From: Pseudoalteromonas arctica A 37-1-2
GTDB lineage: Bacteria; Pseudomonadota; Gammaproteobacteria; Enterobacterales; Alteromonadaceae
Reading direction: 5' to 3'
Assembly: GCF_000238395.3 (NCBI RefSeq)
Contig: NZ_CP011025.1
Location: forward strand, 3,224,001-3,288,000
DNA length: 64,000 nucleotides
Numbering within the stretch: position 1 is the first letter of the stretch; every line of letters begins with the position of its first letter. Positions 20,047-27,894 of the stretch are shown in pieces. The notes beneath the pieces were generated by a model that had not been told where the DNA came from, searched no databases, and worked only from the letters and a program-made list of their open reading frames with translations. The position numbers and the translations under genes are program-made.

Positions 20047-20553
20047 TTAAAACTGTTTTAAAATACTTTCTTCGTAATCTTCAACGTTAAGCGTTACGTT
20101 ATGTTGCGCTGCAACAGATTCAAGCTCAGCTTGTTTAATGGCTAAATCGTCCATAGTGATTAGGTTATCGTCTAACTGCCACAATAACCGAGAGCCCGCG
20201 TAGCTATAATGAATCGCTAATAACGCATCGGCATTACCTTCACGGCCAGCGGCTTTTAACTTAGCCATTTTACGGGTTATTTTATTAAGTGCTTTTTTAA
20301 GCTCCCACACATAAACAACTTCTGTCATAAACGTATGTGTACGATATTTATGAAGTAACCACGCAAGCCCAACGCTAGTAATAGCAACGCCTATTAAGTT
20401 CCAATGAAAGTGGCTACCACTTTCATCAGGAAATAAAGCAATCAGCGTTTGCGATATAGCCAAGCTGCCTACCGCCAAACCAATACCACATCCTGCAATA
20501 ACACGGTTTAAATGTTTACGGTAACGTGCTTTATTTATTTCAATGAGTTGCAT
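20047..20553 (-). CDS. DUF3087 family membrane protein
   Basis: A 168-residue protein of unknown function with two transmembrane helices (about 18-38 and 47-65) and a charged helical C-terminal domain. The start MQLIEINKARYRKHLN and the WELKKALNKITRKM region fit DUF3087. The stop region contains two tandem copies of ACTGTTTTAAA. Probably read together with the phosphatase downstream. Confidence 0.75.
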   Translation of the reverse strand: MQLIEINKARYRKHLNRVIAGCGIGLAVGSLAISQTLIALFPDESGSHFHWNLIGVAITSVGLAWLLHKYRTHTFMTEVVYVWELKKALNKITRKMAKLKAAGREGNADALLAIHYSYAGSRLLWQLDDNLITMDDLAIKQAELESVAAQHNVTLNVEDYEESILKQF

Positions 20554-20709
20554 AACAGCCTAAAAAGTTAATAAGTAAAAGAATGCGAATGGCTATTGTA
20601 ACTAAACCCCACATTTTTTATAAAATTATTTCACCCCTTTTTGATTTGCCACCCGTTATAGCTTTGGAAACACCCTAATTGTAGTGGTCAATAAAACTTG
20701 GAGCGGCTT

Positions 20710-21339
20710 ATGCACACACTTGAAGTACCTAACAACCCAGTATTTATTAAAACATCGACTGCCGTTATCGGCGGCGCCGCAATGACCTTTGCAGCTTTTG
20801 CGTTTATGCAATACTTAATAAGTGGCGAGCAACGCGCACCGGTTAAACCAGGGGACGATATTATAGTAGAGATTTTTCACCTCCCTGAGGATTCAAAGCT
20901 AAGGCATATACAAAAAATACAGCCGCCACCGCCAATCCCTAAAGTGCCGCAAAAAGCTCCACCGCTTGATACATCAGCCGATCCTGTGTTGGCAATTAGC
21001 GACTTTACGCCGATTACAATTGACGATTTTGGTGGCGACATTAACAACACCATTAATCGCCCAACAGGGGATGCAACACCCATAGTGCGCATTAACCCTA
21101 AATACCCAACCACAGCAGCGCGCGATGGTATTGAAGGTTGGGTGCAACTAAGCTTTAGTATTTCGCCAACGGGGGAAGTAATCGACCCAGTAGTTATTAA
21201 CGCAGAGCCAAAACGTACCTTTGACCGCGAAGCAATAAGAGCCATTAAACGCTGGAAATATCGCCCCAAAGTAATTGAAGGTGTGGCACAATTACAAACA
21301 GGTCAAACCGTACAGCTCGATTTTAAATTACAACAATAA
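20710..21339 (+). CDS. tonB: TonB-family energy transducer
   Basis: Couples the proton-motive force to outer-membrane receptors. About 209 residues: one N-terminal transmembrane anchor (about 18-38), a short proline-rich spacer (PPPPIPKVPQKAPP, about 75-88) and the C-terminal domain (INPKYPTTAARDGIEGWV, KRWKYRPKV). The start is ATG 20710, with GGAG six bases upstream, not the TTG 12 bases earlier. It is the first gene of an operon with a sigma factor and anti-sigma-like gene and no exbB/exbD nearby. Confidence 0.88.
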   Translation: MHTLEVPNNPVFIKTSTAVIGGAAMTFAAFAFMQYLISGEQRAPVKPGDDIIVEIFHLPEDSKLRHIQKIQPPPPIPKVPQKAPPLDTSADPVLAISDFTPITIDDFGGDINNTINRPTGDATPIVRINPKYPTTAARDGIEGWVQLSFSISPTGEVIDPVVINAEPKRTFDREAIRAIKRWKYRPKVIEGVAQLQTGQTVQLDFKLQQ

Positions 21340-21352
21340 AAGCGATGAGCCT

Positions 21353-21961
21353 ATGCTACTAAGTATTAAGTCATGGTTATTTGAAACGCCAAGCAAGGAC
21401 TGCATGGCAAGTTACGCAAAAAGTGGCGACAATCGTTACTTAGAGCAGCTTATTGCCCTCTACAGTAACGACTTATACCACTATCTTGTTACGCAATCTA
21501 ATACGCATTTAGCATACGACGTAAGTCAACAAACATGGCTAAAAGTAATCGAAAAACGCCACCTTTACCAAGCCCAAACCACACCCAAAGCGTGGCTGTT
21601 TAAACTTGCCCGCAACACACTAATTGACGAATACCGCAGGCAACAGCACTTTGTAGAGCTTGACGAAAACACGCATTTAGCAGCACAAAATGATAAAAGC
21701 GAAAACGACTTAACTAGTGGAAACTCGCATATAGATAACTTGAATATAGGCAGCTCAAACATAAGTTATAAAGCGTTCGACGCCGCCCTAAAACAACTCA
21801 GCTTTGTACAGCGCGAAGCCATTACATTACAACAAGAAGGCTTTTCGCTCGCCGACATAGAGCTTATAACGCAAAGCAGCCTTGAGACCATTAAAACAAG
21901 GCTGCGCTATGCCAAGCAAAACCTTAAACGTTTATTAGGAGCAAACAATGAACAAGCCTGA
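21353..21961 (+). CDS. ECF-type RNA polymerase sigma factor
   Basis: About 202 residues. Region 2 is seen in YSNDLYHYLVTQ...AYDVSQQTWLKVIEKRH and AWLFKLARNTLIDEYRRQQ; region 4 in LSFVQREAITLQQEGFSLADIE...SLETIKTRLRYAKQNLKRLL. An Asn/Ser-rich linker joins them. The start is ATG 21353, 13 bases after the tonB stop; the longer frame overlaps tonB and is rejected. It overlaps the next gene by 14 bases. Confidence 0.88.
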   Translation: MLLSIKSWLFETPSKDCMASYAKSGDNRYLEQLIALYSNDLYHYLVTQSNTHLAYDVSQQTWLKVIEKRHLYQAQTTPKAWLFKLARNTLIDEYRRQQHFVELDENTHLAAQNDKSENDLTSGNSHIDNLNIGSSNISYKAFDAALKQLSFVQREAITLQQEGFSLADIELITQSSLETIKTRLRYAKQNLKRLLGANNEQA

Positions 21962-22571
21962 TGAGCCGTTTGATCAAAAGCTCACACAACATTACAAAGA
22001 GCGAAAAGCGCGCACTACACTTACAAGCGCTCAGCAAAAAGCGCTACTTAATAAAGCCACTAACACAAAGCCTAAAAAGTTCGGCTTTACGCTGCAGCTA
22101 ACCAACCTAGCCTGCGCACTCGGTGTGTTCGCCTTTATTGTGTTTGATAATAACAACGTAATAAATACAGAGCCTAAAACCGTACTTAACAGCGTATTTA
22201 ACACTATAGACATTCACGACTATTCAATTATTAAAACACACGAAATAAACCAAGCTGGTAGCTACGCAAGCTCTATCACAGAACAAAAACACGCGCTTGA
22301 TAGTCAATTAGCTAACGATTTACGCCGCCACCAACAACGTCACATAGAATACGGCACTCTAGTGAAGGTAGATAACGACTGGTACATAGCCAGCTGTAAT
22401 GACGAGGTACTCGTACAAATTAAGCATTCACTGTTAAGTGATTTAAAAGGTAAACACGCGGTCGAAAGTAATATAAATACGGGTGATATGCTCGCTATGG
22501 CACATAACGGTAAAGGGCAAATTATAGCGCTTAAACATGCGGGTGCTGGGGTTAGGCAATGTGGGGCTTAG
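21948..22571 (+). CDS. Predicted membrane anti-sigma-like protein
   Basis: A 207-residue protein with a basic cytoplasmic N-terminus (about 1-45), one membrane helix (about 46-63) and a periplasmic domain. Its ATG has AGGAGCAAACA upstream inside the end of the sigma gene, so the two are translationally coupled. The N-terminus shows no clear zinc anti-sigma HxxxCxxC motif. The role is inferred from position and topology only. Confidence 0.6.
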   Translation: MNKPDEPFDQKLTQHYKERKARTTLTSAQQKALLNKATNTKPKKFGFTLQLTNLACALGVFAFIVFDNNNVINTEPKTVLNSVFNTIDIHDYSIIKTHEINQAGSYASSITEQKHALDSQLANDLRRHQQRHIEYGTLVKVDNDWYIASCNDEVLVQIKHSLLSDLKGKHAVESNINTGDMLAMAHNGKGQIIALKHAGAGVRQCGA

Positions 22572-22651
22572 ATTGGTTTTAATTTTAGTCAATAAAAAAT
22601 CTAAATAAAATCTTGTGGAAAAAATACCAGGCCATTTGCCTAGTGAGATAT

Positions 22652-23299
22652 TCATTTTAATCTAGCTAGTTTTATATTTAAGTAGTGAAGTATGTAAGCA
22701 TTATACTCCTTGAATTTATCGTTAGCATTCTTACTCTTATAAGTCTCGATCACTTTCTGTATCTCAGCCTTATTTCGCCGACCTGCTTTCTTATTTAAAA
22801 AGTTTTCTACTCCCTCTAAAGCTTTTATTCTATTTGTAATTAATCTCGAAAAATTTAAATTTAAAACATCATTAATTTGCCTGTTAAAAATAGTATCAGA
22901 TGAACTTATTTTTCCAGACGTAGTGCTATATTTTATTTTACTTTCAATATTATATGCTTGGTTTGCGGGAGAAAAGAGTATGCTTTTAGAACCTTTCCTA
23001 GTATCGCATGTTTGATTCCTTGGTTTATTCCCTTCACCACCTTTACAACAACCAAGTAAGTTTTTGTAGTTCAACTGTTCTTTATCATTTTCTGTTTGAC
23101 ATAAGAAATGTTCAACTTTCATTTCTGATATTTTGACTCTCGCCATGCAATATGCACACAAGTGGCCTTGCTCTTTAAGTAGTTGCTTTTTAATATCATT
23201 TTTTACAGAAGTAAAGTTAGGACCATCATATATCGCACCTGGCTTACTTCTGTACTCAGTTAACTGTCGTGGCTCACCTAGTTTTTCAATCTTTTTCAC
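22652..23299 (-). CDS. ptuB: Retron-associated HNH nuclease, PtuB-like
   Basis: A 215-residue effector partner of the retron. It has a zinc-binding CAYC (about 48-51), the catalytic KVEHF (His about 64), NYKNLLGCC and TCDTRKG, the pattern of the TIGR02646/PtuB group linked to Ec78-type retrons. Expected to act as a nuclease in complex with the PtuA-like ATPase when phage infection disturbs the msDNA. It overlaps the ATPase gene by 14 bases. Strongly AT-rich relative to its neighbours. Confidence 0.87.
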   Translation of the reverse strand: MKKIEKLGEPRQLTEYRSKPGAIYDGPNFTSVKNDIKKQLLKEQGHLCAYCMARVKISEMKVEHFLCQTENDKEQLNYKNLLGCCKGGEGNKPRNQTCDTRKGSKSILFSPANQAYNIESKIKYSTTSGKISSSDTIFNRQINDVLNLNFSRLITNRIKALEGVENFLNKKAGRRNKAEIQKVIETYKSKNANDKFKEYNAYILHYLNIKLARLK

Positions 23300-24938
23300 A
23301 GTCTTCTAACCAATCTTTAATTAATTCCATCTGGGTTTTTGCTTTAACTAATTCGGGTATATCGCCATGAAGCAACTGCTCTAAATTATTTATTTTTCCT
23401 TTTGCGCTATTTAAAGCTGTAGCTGATTCTTGATCTAGTAAATCAAATATCTCCTCCAATTCTTTTTCAACATACTGAGATCTAACTAATTGGCTAATAT
23501 CATCAGGGGTCATTAACTCATTAAGAATTTCGTTAGCTGTTAATCCAAATGTTTGAGAAGGACGATCAATAACTGTATGTCCACTTTCTGTGTTACTAAG
23601 AATATAAACATGCTTTCTATCTACTTCAGAGAGAACAATAGGGGAGTGTGTTGTTAAAAAAAACTGGCAATTAGGAAAAGTATTTATTAAATTCTTCGCC
23701 ATATGCCTCTGCCATAATGGATGAAGATGAAGATCAAATTCATCAATTAGCACTATACCGCTACCTCTTAATGGATTATCTAATGACGGATTTAAAATAA
23801 TCAAACGACGGGCAATGTCGAGAACAAGTGAAAGAAGAGTTTTTTCACCTTGCGACAGCTTCATCACACTAATCTTTTTATCATTTTTTTTGATTATTAA
23901 ATCAATCATGGGCTCAAGCTGAACTTCAATATCAGTATACCCGTCCATAAATATATTAATAACTTTATCAATTATTTCTTTATTTCTTTTCAAATTATCA
24001 TCGTCTGACAACACAGGCTCGTTTTTTGTTAGAGCGGTGTTTATTTCACCTAAACTTTTTTTAGCATTAGCATTTCCCAAGCTAATTGACTTTAAAAAAT
24101 CGACAGTTTCTTCTGTAATACCTAATTCCGATAATACTGCACTCCTATTATTATTAACTTTTCTTCTATTTAATATATCATCAGATTTTTTATACCATTT
24201 AATAAAGGCTTTAAAGTCAGTTTTTCCAGTTAGTGACTTTTGATAAGCATCAAACTTGTCAGTTACTGTACTTTCATATAAATCATCTAACCCTTTAAAG
24301 TCCTTTGGGTTTACATCATATGATCTCATAACATTATAATATGCAAGTAAAGGCATATTAAAATCAGAATTAAAACCGTTAGCTATTTTGTAAAAGTCAC
24401 CTACTATTTTGAACTCGTGTAGTTTGTTTTTTATTTTTGTAGTACCTTCACGCGCCTGAGATAACTCTAAAGATGCAGAGATACTTTTATTTAACTCAAT
24501 TACTGAAGCTACTGAAGCATAAGGAATATCACTGTAATTATTAATATCCCCCATATCAACATATTCACCCGAACCGCCATTTTTGTTGATACTAATACTC
24601 AACCAACTAAGAGAAAGAGAAATTGCATCTAAAATAGATGTTTTACCAGCACCATTATTGCCTACAAAAATATTTAAATGTTCGTCAAAGCCTTCGATCC
24701 CAATCCCTTTCTCGAATAGTCTAAAATTATTTATTTTAATTTTTTTCAATTTAACTGACTGAGTATTAAAGTAGCTATATGCCAAGCCATTATAATAATC
24801 TGATTTTTCTTTATTTTTACTAACAAAACGGCCTATATTATAATAATTTGACAATTCTATTGCTGAAAAGAAATTTCCACTTTTAGCTTTTTTAGCTAAT
24901 TTATTAATAGTTTTATCATGATTAAAATCACTACTCAC
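23286..24938 (-). CDS. ptuA: Retron-associated ATPase effector, PtuA-like
   Basis: A 550-residue ABC/SMC-like ATPase. Order: an N-terminal Sel1/TPR-like helical segment (about 10-60), Walker A GNNGAGKTS (93-101), a long helical insertion, the ABC signature LSQGE (361-365), Walker B IVLIDEFD (395-402) and the switch histidine in TTHSP (429-433). All catalytic motifs are intact. No TOPRIM domain is seen, unlike OLD nucleases, so nuclease activity probably comes from the adjacent HNH protein. It overlaps the RT gene by eight bases. Confidence 0.9.
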   Translation of the reverse strand: MSSDFNHDKTINKLAKKAKSGNFFSAIELSNYYNIGRFVSKNKEKSDYYNGLAYSYFNTQSVKLKKIKINNFRLFEKGIGIEGFDEHLNIFVGNNGAGKTSILDAISLSLSWLSISINKNGGSGEYVDMGDINNYSDIPYASVASVIELNKSISASLELSQAREGTTKIKNKLHEFKIVGDFYKIANGFNSDFNMPLLAYYNVMRSYDVNPKDFKGLDDLYESTVTDKFDAYQKSLTGKTDFKAFIKWYKKSDDILNRRKVNNNRSAVLSELGITEETVDFLKSISLGNANAKKSLGEINTALTKNEPVLSDDDNLKRNKEIIDKVINIFMDGYTDIEVQLEPMIDLIIKKNDKKISVMKLSQGEKTLLSLVLDIARRLIILNPSLDNPLRGSGIVLIDEFDLHLHPLWQRHMAKNLINTFPNCQFFLTTHSPIVLSEVDRKHVYILSNTESGHTVIDRPSQTFGLTANEILNELMTPDDISQLVRSQYVEKELEEIFDLLDQESATALNSAKGKINNLEQLLHGDIPELVKAKTQMELIKDWLEDCEKD

Positions 24939-25887
24939 AATATATTCCTTTAATAATATTTTTTAAAATATCAGAACCATATTTTTTAGATAATCGTTTA
25001 GTAAAGCTTGGTTCTATGTGATGAGAAAAAGAGAGCAGACCATGCAAATAATTAAAATCAGATTCATCTATTTCATTAATCTTGTATTTATGAACTAGTA
25101 AAGATATTAATCTTTTCTTTTCACGACCAATGGATAGCGTTGATTTATTTGTTAAAGTAACCCCTGTAACATGTCGATTATGAGCCATCGATGTATATAT
25201 GGTTTTTGACTCATTGATTGTTAATTTATGTTCAAAAACTTCACCTAAGACTTTCTTTATAAAGTTAGGCATATCAAATAATGTATCTTTTTTGTTGGTT
25301 GAAAATGTCAAGTCATCAGCATAACGAGTATAAATTATAGACTTTTCTTTTGAGTATCTATAAACAAATTCATCAAACTCTTTCATAATGAAATTTGATA
25401 CTGAAGGAGAGCTTGGGGCACCAACACTAAGAACCATTTTCCCGTCAAAAGATTTGGTTTTATTCCAAAACAATAAATTTTTTAATAACCTTTTCTCGGC
25501 TTCTGAAAAGATAACTTCCTCTTTTACAAACTGTGTAAAAAGCATATCTGGGGTTATGCTATTAAAAAAATCATTGAAGTCCATTTTCAATAAATATTTT
25601 TTCCTGACATGTCTCTTAGCATTAGCCTTTATATTTCGATCTTTTTTATATGCATATGCAGAATCGTGAGAGTCAAGAAGATATTCTAATGAGGATAGTA
25701 AAGCTCTTTGGTAGATTTTTAATTCTTTTGATGGGTGAGCAATTATTCGCCTACCAGATGTACGCTTCGGGATAGAGTAAACTTTATATCTGTTTGGTGC
25801 AGTAAGAGAAAACCTCTCAATTTTAGAGCGAGAAGCACTAACTAGGGGGAGTATATCTATTAATTTTGAGAATAATTTTTGAGCCAT
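24931..25887 (-). CDS. Retron reverse transcriptase
   Basis: A 318-residue reverse transcriptase that makes msDNA from the ncRNA encoded just upstream. The retron-specific NAxxH motif is present as NAKRH (89-93), followed by the first catalytic Asp in MDFNDFF (102-108), the template-grip SVGAPSSPSVSN (154-165), the catalytic YADD (189-192) and the retron region Y motif VTG (240-242). Frame intact. The start ATG 25887 is the only in-frame choice; no strong ribosome site is visible. First protein gene of the RT-ptuA-ptuB unit. Confidence 0.95.
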   Translation of the reverse strand: MAQKLFSKLIDILPLVSASRSKIERFSLTAPNRYKVYSIPKRTSGRRIIAHPSKELKIYQRALLSSLEYLLDSHDSAYAYKKDRNIKANAKRHVRKKYLLKMDFNDFFNSITPDMLFTQFVKEEVIFSEAEKRLLKNLLFWNKTKSFDGKMVLSVGAPSSPSVSNFIMKEFDEFVYRYSKEKSIIYTRYADDLTFSTNKKDTLFDMPNFIKKVLGEVFEHKLTINESKTIYTSMAHNRHVTGVTLTNKSTLSIGREKKRLISLLVHKYKINEIDESDFNYLHGLLSFSHHIEPSFTKRLSKKYGSDILKNIIKGIYCE

Positions 25888-25935
25888 ATGTTAAATATGC
25901 ACGCCATAAATTAAGAGCTGGGATTAAAAAGTAAA

Positions 25936-25971
25936 GTTTTCTGGGTCCTCCATAAGTAAAACCCAGAAAAC
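25936..25971 (-). terminator. Terminator/attenuator between retron ncRNA and RT gene
   Basis: An 11-bp perfect stem (25936-25946 with 25961-25971) with 14-base loop, followed on the minus strand by TTTACTTTTT. It lies directly after the a2 segment and 48 bases before the RT start, and could define the ncRNA 3' end and limit RT expression. Confidence 0.75.
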
Positions 25972-25974
25972 AGT

Positions 25975-26146
25975 TTAACCCTTTACTAAAGGAAGCGGAG
26001 AAGAACTTTTCTCTTCGTAGCTAGGCTGAGGAACGAAGAATTGATACGAAGAGAAAAGTTCTTCTCCGCAACCAAAAATGTTCCCCAATAAATTTGAGTC
26101 TGGCGTACCGCCCGACTAGACATAATGTCTTAACGCTAAAGGATCT
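25975..26146 (-). ncRNA. Retron msr-msd ncRNA
   Basis: Predicted about 170-nt template/primer RNA. On the minus strand: a1 (AUCCUUUA, 26144-26137), then UUUAGC, in which G at 26136 is the likely branching guanosine, as in UUAGC of Ec86. Two small msr hairpins follow: AGACA/TGTCT (loop TTA), then AGUC-GGCG-GUA-CGCC-GACU. Then the long msd hairpin (26069-25995), and finally a2 (UAAAGGGU, 25985-25978), which pairs with a1 over eight bp with one G-U. The architecture is complete; exact ends are inferred. Confidence 0.87.
25995..26069 (-). repeat. msd inverted repeat, 25-bp perfect stem
   Basis: Bases 25995-26019 and 26045-26069 are perfect reverse complements (25 of 25), separated by a 25-base loop 26020-26044. 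The single-stranded DNA copy of this region would be a long hairpin, the msDNA stem. Confidence 0.97.
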
Positions 26147-26151
26147 AATAA

Positions 26152-26180
26152 AGTATACCCGTTATACCTATCCCATACAA
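26152..26180 (-). promoter_or_regulatory. Sigma-70 promoter of retron ncRNA
   Basis: On the minus strand, TTGTAT (26180-26175) and TATACT (26157-26152) are separated by 17 bases. A start six to eight bases on, at 26146-26144, falls at the beginning of a1. Confidence 0.65.
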
Positions 26181-26439
26181 CGCAATTTAAATAAGTTAAA
26201 TACCTATATAAACCTTAGCCCACTATTTATCAGAAAAATTCATTTAATCATTAAATAACAATAACTTAATTAAAAAACAAGAGCTGTCACTTATTTGAAT
26301 TCCCTTCTCTCTCATCAATATTACGCCATAAAATAAGTAATATCATCCATGGATACACGATAAGCCGAAATCAGGTTATGAGTGGCCTATTTTCACCACT
26401 TACTATCACATCATTAATTATTTGAAGGATTAGCCGAGA

Positions 26440-26800
26440 TAAATATGTGCTGCAGAGAAGACTCAGAGGGAGGCCAACGGTAGCACCTCTTTTACTATCG
26501 CCGCCAGCTTGAATAAGGTTTTATTCTCCATTTAACTTTCAGGCTGACGCCTAAAAAAACACTACATATAACTAGCTTTTGATGCGTTCTTTGCATTGGC
26601 GATCCGTTGGGTTTCGTGTCACTCAACCCAACCTTGTATCTCTTCTTGATGAGTGTTTAGCTAGCACTTGTCACATCGGGAAGACAGTGAGCTCGTACCC
26701 AACCAGAGTGTGAAAATGCTGTGACGTAGATTGAGCCCTGACTTCCTAACCTCCATTAAACTGAATGGTATCCTAGCGCCCCAACTAAGGGTGACGCTGC
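26440..26800 (+). ncRNA. Probable IS110 bridge RNA region
   Basis: IS110-group elements encode a bridge RNA in the non-coding left end that pairs with donor and target DNA. This stretch has no ORF and contains hairpins, the clearest GTTGGGTT/AACCCAAC (26606-26613 with 26625-26632, loop 11), plus paired GTGCT/AGCAC around 26450-26485. Internal guide loops were not matched to target bases, so limits and strand are tentative. Confidence 0.4.
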
Positions 26801-26823
26801 ATGTACAAGGGGAGTAGATAGAG

Positions 26824-27810
26824 ATGAAAGCTTTTATTGGCATTGATGTGGGTAAAGACAAGTTAGATATTTCCTGGCTACGCGATGTAGTCAAAAGTAA
26901 AAAGAAAACGAAGATTTTTAAAAATAACCCGCAGGGCTATCAAGAGTTAGTTGCCTGGTTGATAAAGAATACAAATTTAGAAGCACAAGATATTGTTATT
27001 ACAACAGAGCCCACAGGTGTTTATAGCGAGCCGCTGATGTATTTCCTATATGAGCAAGGATTTATTTTATTACATGTAAATCCTGGTAAAGCAAAACAGT
27101 ACGCAAGTTCATTAGGGCTTGTCCATAAGACAGACAAGTCAGACGCCACAATGCTTGCTCGTTATGGTCATGACCAACAGCACTCACTTTTAAGTTGGCA
27201 GCCTGAGCCTGTTGAAGCGAGAGAGTTAAAAGTAATGACGCGTAGACTTGAAGCACTTGAGCAAGACTTACGTCGCGAAGAAAATCGTTATGAAGCTGTT
27301 GGTTTCTCAGGTGCATCTACTCGAGTTACTCAGTCAATTGAAGATATGATAGCTGTACTAAAAACTGAGATAGGCAAGCTAAAAAATGACATTGATGAGC
27401 ATATTGATAGACACCCACAATTAAAAAAGAACCGCCAATTGCTTCAAAGTATCAAAGGTGTTGGAGAGGTAATATCACGTATGATGGTGTCCTTGATGGC
27501 ATGTAAACAGTTTAAAAATGCCAAGCAATTAGCTTGTTACTTAGGCTTAATACCTAAGCTTAATGAGTCAGGCAAACGGGCTGGAAAAACAACTTTAAGC
27601 AAAGAAGGGCCTGGGTATATAAGGGCTAAATTGTATATGGCTGCTGTAGTAGCTGTACAACATAATCCAGATATAAAAGCCCAAAATAAGCGATTAGTGG
27701 AGCAAGGTAAAACAAAAATGCAGGCAATTGGTGCTGCAATGAGAAAGCTGACACATATCTGTTTTGGTGTTGTGAAGAATCAAACTGAATATCAGCCCCA
27801 AGCTATTTAA
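26824..27810 (+). CDS. IS110-family transposase (DEDD)
   Basis: A 328-residue recombinase. The RuvC-like N-terminal domain shows IGIDVGKDKLD, TTEPTG and KTDKSDATMLARY, giving the D, E, D, D residues. A coiled-coil follows (about 140-195) and then the Tnp_20 domain with LLQSIKGVGEV and the serine-bearing end GLIPKLNESGKRAGK...YIRAKLYMAA. Ribosome site GGGGAG lies about ten bases upstream of the ATG. The frame is intact. Confidence 0.95.
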   Translation: MKAFIGIDVGKDKLDISWLRDVVKSKKKTKIFKNNPQGYQELVAWLIKNTNLEAQDIVITTEPTGVYSEPLMYFLYEQGFILLHVNPGKAKQYASSLGLVHKTDKSDATMLARYGHDQQHSLLSWQPEPVEARELKVMTRRLEALEQDLRREENRYEAVGFSGASTRVTQSIEDMIAVLKTEIGKLKNDIDEHIDRHPQLKKNRQLLQSIKGVGEVISRMMVSLMACKQFKNAKQLACYLGLIPKLNESGKRAGKTTLSKEGPGYIRAKLYMAAVVAVQHNPDIKAQNKRLVEQGKTKMQAIGAAMRKLTHICFGVVKNQTEYQPQAI

Positions 27811-27826
27811 AGAAAGCTTGAGGCTG
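27793..27826 (+). terminator. Hairpin at end of IS110 transposase
   Basis: Twelve-base arms (27793-27804 and 27815-27826) with one mismatch, spanning the stop codon. No U tract follows, so it may be an end structure of the element rather than a terminator. Confidence 0.4.
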
Positions 27827-27894
27827 GTTAGAAGAGATGGTATCTACGTCCGCTATAAACATGAGCCTAGCGCTAAATAAATCACTGTTAATGA

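Larger units (their letters stand above)
26340..27870 (+). mobile_element. IS110-family insertion sequence (ends approximate)
   Basis: An intact DEDD transposase with about 450-480 bases of structured non-coding DNA before it and under 90 bases after it. IS110 elements lack conventional inverted repeats, so neither end can be fixed by eye; the limits given are estimates between the retron promoter and the nhaP2 stop. The long left flank fits the IS110 group rather than IS1111, which carries its long non-coding segment on the right. Confidence 0.7.

Noticed and set aside
20036..20065. Tandem ACTGTTTTAAA copies as a binding site array
   Set aside because: Only about two and a half copies, at the end of the DUF3087 gene; most likely simple slippage.
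23286..24938. OLD-family nuclease acting alone
   Set aside because: ATPase motifs are present but no TOPRIM acidic motifs were seen, and RT and HNH neighbours identify it as a PtuA-type retron effector.
25915..26110. Small plain hairpin terminators rather than a retron ncRNA
   Set aside because: The 25-bp msd stem has no U tract, and a1/a2 pairing plus the UUUAGC context fit a retron ncRNA; only 25936-25971 behaves as a terminator.
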